From: Symbiodinium kawagutii
Lineage: Eukaryota; Sar; Dinophyceae; Suessiales; Symbiodiniaceae
DNA: 64,000 nt
NCBI GenBank assembly: GCA_009767595.1
Contig: VSDK01017592.1
Coordinates: 246,464-310,463, forward strand
Reading direction: 5' to 3'
Of the stretch, positions 38,792 to 48,536 are shown piece after piece (within the stretch, counting starts at the first letter, position 1; each line of letters opens with the position of its first letter). Position numbers and translations under genes: made by a program. Under the pieces are notes generated by a model, which did not search any database, was not told the DNA's origin, and saw only the letters and a program-made list of their open reading frames with translations.

Positions 38792-40910
38792 ATATGGCTG
38801 GTATATCCCCTATGATTTGTTTCTCATTATCCCCTAACATCTCCTATAGACCAGCTATTGGTGAACCACCGTTGGTTTTCACAGAAGATAGCTGGCGATC
38901 AACTACTACAGATGGGGCCGGACCTGTGCTTCTCCCACAGCTGATGGTGGCTGGTCGCCTGAGGCCTTCAACAGTACCATCGATGGCACTGCAAGTGGGG
39001 AGCCCTCAGGGAGGGCAGAGGTCATAGCAGCTGAGTCCTTAGTCATGGTTAATGATGGCTAAGTCAGTGATTGCCCTTAGTCATGGTTACATGGCCTTTA
39101 GCCATGGGTAATGATGGCTACATCATGAATAAATGATCAGTGGTTTATGATAGCGCTAATGAGGCCTACTTGATGATGGGTGATTGGTAAATTCATGGCA
39201 CCTGAGCTGAAATGGCTTGAGAGTGACCAACCCGCATAGGTAGGGTGTTTTATTGATATGGCTATGGGTTAATTAGCTCAACGGATAGTGATACTAGCTG
39301 ATACCATCCCAACAGTTGGACTAGTTTGACCATTTGTGGGATTTTCACTGCAAGGGCACAGGCTATTGACCCACAGCCATATGGCTGTTTGGGTCGGTAT
39401 TAATCAACCAAAAGCCATGCGTAGTATTCAGCCAGTATCCCCACCGTTAGACTACTAGCTGGCCATGGCTGACTGGGGTGTGAAAAAGCCAGGCATACTC
39501 ACAGCCAGATCTCCCATGAGTGGTCAAGGTGTCCAGCTGGCTTGAGTTAAGTGCCATGGTGACAGCTGGAGTTGTCCTATCCATGAAGGGGTCATCCAAT
39601 GGGTTTTGACCAAGCGCTATCATTGGGATTCAAACTATGGGCCAAAATGTATCATTGTATAGTATAGTCGGCCTTGACCTTTCCTTTGCTTTTGCGGGGG
39701 ATTATAGTGAACAGGGTTCTTTGGGGAGACTTCCGAATTTCACTCAGCACCTGAATGGGGAAGCTGGAGAGGTATTCGCAAACTTGTTCGGCTAGGACTT
39801 GCTCGGTAAGGTTGACTTGGCTCGAAGCTGTCCGTTTTTTCGCAGTTGCCTTTTTGTCCTTGGGGCCACCCATGGCTGGTCTTTACAACTGGCTCGTGGT
39901 TTGAAACTTGCTCTGATTTGCCTGGTATTACCAAATGGTTGGTTGACGTTGCACGTTTTGCAAAGGGGCGGTTCAACAGTTCAACCACCTAATGCGGTTA
40001 GGTGGCAAACCGCTATCAGCCCTCAGGTGTGGAGTGCAAGATGGGCGTTGCTTGGCAGCGAAGGCTGGTCAGCCCTTGATTAGCCATGGATGCTGGGCCC
40101 CAGAGAAATCATTGGTTTCACCCGGCCAACCTGCCAAGAAGTAATGATGCTACCATTGTTTTGAGCCTTGAGTGATTAGTCATGCATTTTGCGCGAGGAG
40201 GACTACTAGTATGTTGGAGCATGTTGGACTGCTGGACTACTAGCACGCGCATGTTTTTACAGGGAGATCAGGCAGACCGATAGATAGATTTTACATTCAG
40301 ATTCATATCGAAAAGCACGATCAGGATAGAGAAATGGAGACATTTGCGTTTGAGCACCAACGGCTTTATCAACCACTGCTCCCACATCCTCGTAGCATGA
40401 AGATTATTTTGCAAAGCCCGGAGCTGCTTCCAACAAGAGTTGCCTACCAACAGCCCTGCGCTCCCTCAAATTGGCTGCGAGGAGGTGATGGAATCTTTGG
40501 AATATGTGAACGTTGGTCCTGAACACAACTTGGAAGTGACCAAAATGATCACCTGTCAAATTAGGTGTGAGATGTTAAGACAACCATTAACCAACCACTT
40601 CCCATGGTTTGTGGTTCAATGGCTTCTCCTTGATCAGCAATGATCTATGTCGTGGACCCCCTTGAACAAATCATGGCTTATAGTGGTACAGAACCGGTTA
40701 ACAAGTGATGAAGAAGGGTTGACACATAGACGTGTCTAAGAGGTTGTTCGATAGGACTTGCGCATTGAATTTGCAGCGTATCACGAAATAGTTTGGTACC
40801 CAACAAAACTCATAAACCCTCTCGTAAACCACAGGCTAGTGGGCAGGTCAACTGGGAGTGGTTTATAAACAAATGAACCTACCACGAACCATTGCTGTGG
40901 GTCATTATCC
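38792..40910. other. matrix, no gene recognised
   Basis: A family C element lies at 39256-39382. 38870-39030 and 39650-40080 are open in several frames but show no domain. 40260-40640 likewise. Nothing is supportable as a gene. Confidence 0.3.
39256..39382. repeat. short inverted-repeat element, family C copy 4
   Basis: Begins ATATGGCTATGGGTTAATTA and ends TTGACCCACAGCCATAT, 127 bp. The ends are strong and the centre is diverged. Confidence 0.55.
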
Positions 40911-41128
40911 CCTATGATTAGTTTGTTTAGTCATTAAGAAACGATTACAGTTTCCAAATTATGGACCTACCATAACTAGCAGCAAATCATACCTGCTAGG
41001 TGTTAATTAGCAGCAAATTAGCAGATGATGGACCTACCAATGCTAATTAGCAGATGATGGACCTACCCTATGATTAGTTTGTTTAGTCATTAAGAAACGA
41101 TTACAGTTTCCAAATTATGGACCTACCA
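40911..41128. repeat. 62-bp direct repeat 156 bp apart
   Basis: 40911-40972 and 41067-41128 are identical or nearly so (CCTATGATTAGTTTGTTTAG ... ATTATGGACCTACCA). The intervening sequence has shorter repeats of AGCAGATGATGGACCTACC. This is a recent local duplication. Confidence 0.85.
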
Positions 41129-41274
41129 ATGCTACTTTGCTGCTCTTGTTGGCACTCCGAAGGCCCAGCAAACATCCGGGCTGCCACACTGAGGTTTACA
41201 CCTTGGATGCGTCGGGCTGTGGGCCTAGAGGCTGCAGCTTGGGGGTCAGGCAAAAAATAGATACCTGGTGGGTG

Positions 41275-41330
41275 GTTTTAACCATGGTTAATGATGGTTA
41301 ATGATGGTTAATGATGGTTAATAGTGGGGG
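41275..41330. repeat. (ATGGTTAATG)n tandem repeat
   Basis: Four uninterrupted 10-bp units of GGTTAATGAT. This is the cleanest local example of the motif that makes up much of the diffuse matrix. Confidence 0.85.
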
Positions 41331-41361
41331 ATAATGACCAACATTGATGGTTAAACAACTA

Positions 41362-41439
41362 CTTGGTTGGTGGTTTGATTATTTGCAAATGGTTGGTTGA
41401 CAAGCATATTTTTCATAGGGGTTTGAAACCACCAACCAG
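41362..41439. repeat. short inverted-repeat element, family A copy 4 (internally deleted)
   Basis: Ends CTTGGTTGGTGGTTTGA and TTTGAAACCACCAACCAG are strong, but the element is only 78 bp because the TTATTTTCCCTAG part is missing. Confidence 0.7.
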
Positions 41440-42715
41440 TTTTGGTTTGCTTGTAAGAGTTTGGGATCAATGGCTATGGTGAGCAACTATGTGCTTTTGT
41501 GTTTGTGTACCCGCACATGTGGATACATATGGGGCTGTTCATGCAATTCGATACCACCAGACAGAGAAAAGGCATCCACACATGCATGATGACAGGTCAT
41601 GCCTGAAAATGGGCGGTCTTGATGGACAAGCAACTGGGGCGGAGTGCAGACTGGTTACCCGGGGTGAACGTCATATCCATAGGTGGTGGGCCCCCCAAGA
41701 CTAGCGGTTCCCCTAACGTAACTTGGGATACCTTGGGATGGTAACATCATGTTGCAGCCCAGCTGTCCAGATTGGATCCGTCCTGGTTGCATGGCTTACC
41801 AACCGCAACGCAGGTCCACACCCCTCCCCAGCTATTTTTACCAGGACCGCTTGGTCATCCACAAGGTCACCCGAGTCGACACCTCTTCCCAGAGTTGAGT
41901 CACCACCATGACCTATCAACGATCATTACTACCCCCTGCCGTCATTACGCCATTTTTGACCATTACCATTCAGAACCTCAATGAAATGACATTAATTTTC
42001 ATCAAACAGCTCTGAATCATCATGACTAAGAGGGAATCTGTATGAATACCCCCCCGGCATATTGGACGGTTATTTGGTTAGTCGCCAGTTGCGTGTGCTG
42101 AAGCTGCGCTTGATGCATTAAGAGCTGCATCTCCCACTGCAAAGCATTTACTAACCACTGATACCAATGTGAACTGCTCATTAGCCATCAACGAGCATCA
42201 CTACCCTGTCTGAAAGGTTTCACTCATAGAAATCTCCCATTGACAATCATGATTGATCATTATTAGCTAGTGATTGACCATTCTTGGCCATTACTCACCA
42301 TTATACGCCATTACCCGCCATTGAAAAACCATCACTCCCATTGTTTACCACAAATCAGCCAATAGTTCACCATTATTCAACATTCCCATGAATAAGTATT
42401 TCTAATCTCTGGAAACCATCAGTATGCAGCATAGTCAACTATCAATTGGCCTTTACTGACCATGTTTTACGAGTGAAACCATGACTCACCATCATTGCCC
42501 AATGATTCACCACTTCTAATCAACATCAATGAGTCATCATTATCCATGAGCCAACCAATTGACTGATAATCCGTTTCAATTTGTTGACAGTCCATTTACA
42601 TCCATTTAGTATTTTGCTCAAATACCAATCCATTAAAATATCCATCCTTGCTTTATAAAATCCGTTGATCAACCACCGGCATCATTCACCACCAGCTGAC
42701 CCTCCTGAACCATCA
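41440..42715. other. matrix, no gene recognised
   Basis: 41640-41910 is GC-richer and open on both strands with no domain. 42180-42700 is CCATCA-type matrix on the plus strand. Confidence 0.3.
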
Positions 42716-42813
42716 CTGGTTGGTGGTTTCAAACATGTTTCATGTTCACTAGTAATCATTCACAAATGGTTGGTTGACTAATATCTTTCATAGGGCTTGA
42801 AACCACCAATCAG
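42716..42813. repeat. short inverted-repeat element, family A copy 5 (best ends)
   Basis: 98 bp with ends CTGGTTGGTGGTTTCAAAC and GCTTGAAACCACCAATCAG, an inverted pair of 18-19 bp with few mismatches. ATCA occurs directly on both flanks, a possible 4-bp target duplication. Confidence 0.8.
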
Positions 42814-42894
42814 ATCATTTCTCCATCATAGTTCCCAATCTTTCCTGCTTAGCCACCCTTCACCATGGCCCACCACAGATCTCCCTCCCCATCC

Positions 42895-43025
42895 ACCAAC
42901 CAGTGCGGGGGAAGGCTGCGTGGCCGGTGCCCCTTATCTGGCGCAGCTGGGCAGTCGTGCCGGGGAGCTTAGCAGGTGCCACAACGGTGGATGCCACAAA
43001 GCTCGTGAACGACCAAGAAAAATCG
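42895..43025 (+). other. GC-rich island, candidate exon
   Basis: Plus frame reads SAGEGCVAGAPYLAQLG and continues Cys/Arg-rich for about 25 residues. It is sharply more GC-rich than the neighbouring matrix. No family is recognised. Confidence 0.2.
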
Positions 43026-43994
43026 AGAAAAATGGTGGATGAATATGGAAAAATGGTGGATTAATGATTAATGGCTACCCCGGATTAATAAACCCTAGCT
43101 TTATTAATTGAGGTTATCCCCTAAAAGCCTTGGTTGCCCTTTAAAATGGTAACCCCCCAAGTAATCAACCGGGGATTTATTAATCCTGGCTTAACATTAA
43201 TAGGGAAAAATAGGGACAAATGGTGGATTGATATGGATTAATGATGATTAAGAAGGGTCAAGTAACTGGTTCATTGATGGTGGTACTCATCATGGGACTT
43301 TCTGTGGTTAACTATGGTCACTAGTGGTTTTACAGGGTTTGTATCCTTGGCCTACTGATGGTAAAACAATATGGTGATGGTTAACTTAAGGTGTTTAAGA
43401 ATGAGGGTGGTTGAAAACGACGGTTAGTCGATGGATAGAAATGATGGTCAATGGATGGCTGGAAGCGATCGTTAGCGTTGTTAGCTATCATTTCCCGTAT
43501 GAAGTGGTCGAAAGCCATCAAGACTAACTAAGTGTACTGACCCTTACTTGTAAACCGTGCTTATTCTTGATAGCCACGGATGATTCAATGGTAAATCATG
43601 CGATCATTTAGTGATGGATATTGTGAACCATTGGATCGCCGTCGCCACGCGTTGATGCTGAAAATGGATGCTGCATCCTGACGAGGAGGTCCCCACCAGT
43701 TCGCGCTCACCATCAGTTGCCGGCTACCGTCATGGCTGGTGGTTGCATACTCACTTGTTTAACCATTACCAGCCAGCCGGTCAAAAACAGTCATCTCAGT
43801 GATTTACCAGGGTAAAGCATCATAAGCCAGGCATCCATAGTCCATAGCTATCAGCCATCAAACCATATAACCAGCTGATGATGGCTTTATCACCCGGCAG
43901 CTAGCATCTTGACTGATGCTAGCTGTAGATACGGTCAAGCAGCTGATCACCAGCTGCTTGACCATCGCATTCATTTGTTATGGGCCAACTATGT
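43026..43994. other. TGATGG-type matrix, no gene
   Basis: Phrases such as AATGGTGGATTAATGATTAATGG dominate up to 43440, opposite in orientation to 42180-42700. The part from 43620 to 43720 is GC-richer but too short to interpret. Confidence 0.4.
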
Positions 43995-44094
43995 GGCTGT
44001 TTCTCCAAACATGGTTGCCCCCAAATCATCCTTCATGAGCCATTTATAGGAAGAAACCTTTATAGGGATACCCCCTATCACTTGAGAAACCCCC
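43995..44094. repeat. short inverted-repeat element, family B copy 4
   Basis: Shares CCCCAAATCATCC and GAGCCATTTATAGG with copy 1 through its centre, and ends CACTTGAGAAACCCCC. 100 bp. The two copies are alignable from end to end, confirming a real family. Confidence 0.7.
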
Positions 44095-45568
44095 TTATCA
44101 TGACTAATGAATCTAGTGACCGTTACTGCTTGCTGCCAACGAGGGAAAAAACAACTGCAGTTGATGTTGTCGAAGTTGACCATAAAACACCGCAGTATTA
44201 CTAGTTGACGGTTATTCTATGATGACGCTAACGGCATAACCATATCATCAAGTAACCTTGCATTTCAAGACCATATCAACTACTGTATGTAGTATGATCA
44301 ACCAGCCAATCGTAAGAAGTATGTTGTTGATATTTTTTCAAATAACATCTAGCGATAATTTAACCTACCAAGTATCCACCAAGCAATCATCAACGCCAGC
44401 ACTATCATGAACCATCATGAACCATCCATCGAAAACCGTAGTATGATGTAGAATGACCAGTTTACCGCTAGGTAACCACTTGATAACCAGAACCACCATC
44501 AGTTCACCATCCAACCACCAGTAGATAGGTATGATCACCATTGGATTAGATCACCATCACCATGCCCCAGTATAATCACTATCATCCACCATGCCCCACT
44601 GTTTCCCTTCAACGGCTCCGAGGAGATCAGCACCACTCTGGCTCCGGCCTCAGTCATGCTGGGACCAGGGGAGATGAGCCGCAGCTTGTGGGTGCTAAGG
44701 GTTAAGGTGTGGCTGATGAGGGTTAAGTTGAGGGTGAGGATGCTTCGGATTGGTTAAGACTGGTTCATACTGAGTTCCTCCTGGTTGATCATGGTTGATA
44801 CTACCCCATGCTTTTGGAGAAACCCAGTGACGTTTTTGTTAGCTCCCACAGCTCGGATCAGCGGTCCGTCGACGGTTCATTGCCATAGTTTCCAGCCAAC
44901 CCCGTAACCAACCAGGTCTTCCATGCGTTCCAAGCAAGGTGTTCCAGACAGATCCACCAGGTGGTTGCTCTAACCCCTTCTCCAACCAGATGTTCCAGAA
45001 AAGGGTGGTACTAGCATCTGAGCCATCCGAACCCCTCGTTCAACTTGATCTGGGGAGCCACCAGCGTCCTATGCAAAGCTTGGGTGATGCGTGGACCAGG
45101 TGATTCTGGACAGATGGTGTGCAGCCTGATCCCAGCGGTTAAACTGCCGGAATTGGCACAGTCCAGATGGTAATAAGATTTTTCTCGGGAATAGTGCTGA
45201 TTAGCAATGAGCTCAGCTTGGAGTGTATAAACGGCATGGTCATGGTAATTAATGGATGTTCTGCGACGGATGGGTTGTGAAAGTTCATGAGGTGAGAGAG
45301 CTGCAGACTAAACAGGCCATTATCGCTTGTGGATCATCTACCACAGGTGGGTATCAACTTTTTGGGTCACTATTCCCAATTCATCAGCCACGAATCAACA
45401 CATCTACACAGTCCGACTGGTCACCAGTAGCGATCCGCACCTAATGGATGTCAAGCAGGACAGGGCACTTTGCAGATCCATCAATAGCCAGCATGAATCA
45501 GCAAGAATGGTTATATTGATGGCCATCAGTGGTCATCTATCATCAATAAGAAGCCAAGTGTTGATTTT
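44095..45568. other. matrix with small GC-rich islands
   Basis: 44380-44600 is CCATCA matrix. 44610-44690 has a plus frame reading EEISTTLAPASVMLGPGEMS, a possible small exon. 44840-45150 is GC-richer without a convincing frame. Nothing is firm. Confidence 0.3.
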
Positions 45569-45667
45569 CTGGCTGGTGGTTTCAAACATTTGTTATTTTC
45601 CCTAGTAATCATTAACAAATGGTTGGTTGACTAATATTTTCATAGGGGTGGTCCAACCACCAACGAG
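45569..45667. repeat. short inverted-repeat element, family A copy 6
   Basis: 99 bp, ends CTGGCTGGTGGTTTCAAAC and GGTCCAACCACCAACGAG, with the full family core (TTATTTTCCCTAGTAATCAT). It lies about 280 bp before the ankyrin gene acceptor. Confidence 0.75.
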
Positions 45668-45930
45668 TTTTTATTGTTTCATAAGCTGGGGAACCATAGG
45701 GGATTCATGGGGAGACTGGATTTGTCAGCAGGCGCGCGCCTCCTTGGCCGCAGCCGTTTTTTGTGAGCATTTCCAGCTCAGCATAGTGGTGGTAACGGGA
45801 ACACGATCTGCAAACAATGGTTGATGATGAGTTTAGTTTGATGATAGTTTTACCAACGACTAATTAAGGATATGCAGTTGACAAGTTGACAATGGCAGCA
45901 GCAACAACCAATATCAGCTTTTTGATCGAT

Positions 45931-45947
45931 TGGTTTCTTCTCCAAAG
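45931..45947 (+). promoter_or_regulatory. possible trans-splice acceptor of the ankyrin gene
   Basis: A pyrimidine-rich TGGTTTCTTCTCC followed by AAAG places an AG at 45946-45947, 23 bases before the ATG. Dinoflagellate mRNAs receive the spliced leader at such sites. No relic leader is present here, so this gene is not an obvious retrocopy. Confidence 0.35.
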
Positions 45948-45970
45948 CTCCGACTTTGAAGGACTGTTCC

Positions 45971-48376
45971 ATGGAGGTGTGCTCTGCCGTCTCGGGGGAG
46001 ACCCTGGCTTTTTGCAACGCAGATGAAATTGCAGGCAAACCAGCGAAAGCGGTGAAGCAACTCCTGGCCACAAAGCTTGGCATGTCCAGGTTTCGCCTAC
46101 GGCTCCTGGCGGAAGATGCTTCTCGCATAATCCCAGACGAGGAGGTGTTTGTTGCCTTGCCTCCAGTGAAGGTACAGCTGGTCTTCCTGGAATTTGATCA
46201 GAATGAAGAAGCCATTGCGGTCGAGGAGATGATCTCTGCTTGCATGGACAATCAGCCAGATGCACTTGAAAATCTGCTGCGGCGCCCCTTAAATCCAGAC
46301 CTGAAGGATGAAGATGGCAGAACGCCGATGCACTATGCTGCAGAAAACGGGCATCTCGAGCTTGTGAAGCTGTTGATTGACGCAGATTCAGATAAAGATG
46401 CAAGTGACAACAACGGGGTGACACCACTGCTCATGGCATCTGAAGAGGGGCGCATAGAAGTAGTACGCTTGCTGGTCGAAGCTGGTGCTGACAAGAGACA
46501 GGTCACAACCGATGATGGTTCTTCACCATTGTACACCGCATCGCACGAAGGCCACTTTGAAGTAGTGCGCTTGTTGATTCAAGCTGGTGCTGATATGAAC
46601 CAGGCCACGACCGATGATGGTTCTTCACCATTGTTCATTGCATCTCAGGAAGGCCACCTTGAAATCGTAAGCTTGTTGATTCAAGCTGGTGCTGATATGA
46701 ACCAGGCCACGACCGATGATGGTTCGTCACCATTGTACATCGCATCGCACGAAGGCCACCTTGAAGTAGTGCGCTTGTTGATTCAAGCTGGTGCTGATAT
46801 GAACCAGGCCACGACCGATGATGGTTCCTCACCATTGTTCATTGCATCTCAGGAAGGCCACCTTGAAGTAGTAAGCTTGTTGATTCAAGCTGGTGCTGAT
46901 ATGAACCAGGCCACGACCGATGATGGTTCTTCACCATTGTTCATTGCATCTCAGGAAGGCCACCTTGAAATCGTAAGCTTGTTGATTCAAGCTGGTGCTG
47001 ATATGAACCAGGCCACGACCGATGATGGTTCTTCACCATTGTTCATTGCATCTCAGGAAGGCCACCTTGAAGTAGTGCGCTTGTTGATTCAAGCTGGTGC
47101 TGATATGAACCAGGCCACGACCGATGATGGTTCGTCACCATTGTACATCGCATCGCACGAAGGCCACCTTGAAGTAGTGCGCTTGTTGATTCAAGCTGGT
47201 GCTAATAAGAACCAGGCCACGACCGATGATGGTACATCACCATTGTTCATTGCATCTCAGGAAGGCCACCTTGAAATCGTAAGCTTGTTGGTCGAAGCTG
47301 GTGCTAATACGAACCAGGCCACGTTCAATAATGGTACAACACCTTTGAACATCGCATCTCAGAATGGCCACATCGCAGTAGTGCGCTTGTTGATTCAAGC
47401 TGGTGCTAATACGAACCAGGCCACGACCGATGATGGAACAACACCACTGAGCATTGCATCTGAGAAAGGCCACCTTGAAGTAGTGCGCTTGTTGATTCAA
47501 GCTGGTGCAAATACGAACCAGGCCACGACCGATAATGGTATGACACCATTGTACATAGCATCTCAGGAAGGCTACCTTGAAGTAGTGAGATTGCTCGTCG
47601 AAGCAGATGCTAATACAAACGAGGGCAGAACCGATGATGGTACGTCACCATTGTACATCGCATCTCAGACTGGCCACCTTGAAGTAGTGCGCTTGTTGAT
47701 TCAAGCTGCTGCTGATACGAACCAGGCCAGGACAGTTCGTGGTGCATCTGCATCACCACTGTTCATTGCATCTTTCGAAGGCCACTGTGAAGTTGTGAGA
47801 TTGTTGGTTGAAGCTTGTGCTGATAAGAACCAGGGGACGACCGATGATGGTTTGTCACCATTGTTCATTGCATCTCAGAAAGGCCACTTTGAAGTAGTCC
47901 GCTTGTTGATTCAAGCTGCTGCTGATATGAACCAGGCCACGTTCAATAATGGTACAACACCTTTGAACATCGAATCTCAGAATGGCCACATCGCAGTATT
48001 GCGCTTGTTGATTCAAGCTGGTGCTAATACGAACCAGGCCACGACCGATGATGGAACAACACCATTGTTCATTGCATCTGAGAAAGGCCACCTTGAAGTA
48101 GTCCGCTTGTTGATTCAAGCTGCTGCTGATATGAACCAGGCCACGTTCAATAATGGTACAACACCTTTGAACATCGCATCTCAGAATGGCCACATCGCAG
48201 TAGTGCGCTTGTTGATTCAAGCTGGTGCTAATACGAACCAGGCCACGACCGATGATGGAACAACACCACTGAGCATTGCATCTGAGAAAGGCCACCTTGA
48301 AGTAGTGCGGTTGTTGGTTGAAGCCGGTGCATCTGAATTGCGCATTGCACCTGCAAAACGACAACGTAGAAGCTAG
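45971..48376 (+). CDS. ankyrin-repeat protein with ubiquitin-like N-terminus
   Basis: 801 aa from the ATG at 45971 (TCCATGG); the frame is open from 45956 only with a TTG. Residues 1-75 resemble a ubiquitin-like beta-grasp fold (MEVCSAVSGETL start, LRLLAEDASRIIPDEE centre, VQLVFLEF end) without a terminal Gly-Gly. About 20 ankyrin repeats follow, from residue 115 to the end. Nearly all are 34 residues (102 bp), with consensus TTDDGSSPLFIASQEGHLEV-V-LLIQAGADMNQ, one longer than the common 33. Many units are nearly identical in DNA, and a two-unit block is repeated near 47320-47520, 47940-48090 and 48140-48330, showing recent unequal exchange. No introns are evident. Ankyrin arrays bind proteins; no partner or enzymatic domain can be read. 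The stop at 48374 appears to result from a frameshift (see next entry). Confidence 0.85.
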   Translation: MEVCSAVSGETLAFCNADEIAGKPAKAVKQLLATKLGMSRFRLRLLAEDASRIIPDEEVFVALPPVKVQLVFLEFDQNEEAIAVEEMISACMDNQPDALENLLRRPLNPDLKDEDGRTPMHYAAENGHLELVKLLIDADSDKDASDNNGVTPLLMASEEGRIEVVRLLVEAGADKRQVTTDDGSSPLYTASHEGHFEVVRLLIQAGADMNQATTDDGSSPLFIASQEGHLEIVSLLIQAGADMNQATTDDGSSPLYIASHEGHLEVVRLLIQAGADMNQATTDDGSSPLFIASQEGHLEVVSLLIQAGADMNQATTDDGSSPLFIASQEGHLEIVSLLIQAGADMNQATTDDGSSPLFIASQEGHLEVVRLLIQAGADMNQATTDDGSSPLYIASHEGHLEVVRLLIQAGANKNQATTDDGTSPLFIASQEGHLEIVSLLVEAGANTNQATFNNGTTPLNIASQNGHIAVVRLLIQAGANTNQATTDDGTTPLSIASEKGHLEVVRLLIQAGANTNQATTDNGMTPLYIASQEGYLEVVRLLVEADANTNEGRTDDGTSPLYIASQTGHLEVVRLLIQAAADTNQARTVRGASASPLFIASFEGHCEVVRLLVEACADKNQGTTDDGLSPLFIASQKGHFEVVRLLIQAAADMNQATFNNGTTPLNIESQNGHIAVLRLLIQAGANTNQATTDDGTTPLFIASEKGHLEVVRLLIQAAADMNQATFNNGTTPLNIASQNGHIAVVRLLIQAGANTNQATTDDGTTPLSIASEKGHLEVVRLLVEAGASELRIAPAKRQRRS

Positions 48377-48536
48377 GAGATTGTTGGTTGATGCCACGAT
48401 CCGAGCTGTTGTAAACCACAACGGGGCAGAAATCCGCGCGTCACCAATGCACATTGCATTTGAAGAGGGCCACATCGAAGTCGTGTGCTTGTTTATCAGG
48501 CCAAGACATGCAACGGTGTGTGTGTGTGCCATGTAG
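48350..48536 (+). pseudogene. frameshifted ankyrin tail beyond the stop
   Basis: After about 48350 the ankyrin reading continues in another frame: RRLLVDATIRAVVNHNGAEI, then SPMHIAFEEGHIEVVCLFI, and a stop at 48536. These are ordinary ankyrin helices, so the original protein was about 50-60 residues longer and a small indel moved the reading into the stop at 48376. It may be a natural truncation or an assembly error. Confidence 0.65.

Noticed and set aside
45956-45970. Ankyrin gene start at 45956
   Set aside because: TTG codon; ATG at 45971 has good context and begins the ubiquitin-like fold.
46500-48330. Minus-strand frames through the ankyrin gene
   Set aside because: Shadows of the 102-bp coding repeat; the plus strand carries the ankyrin consensus.
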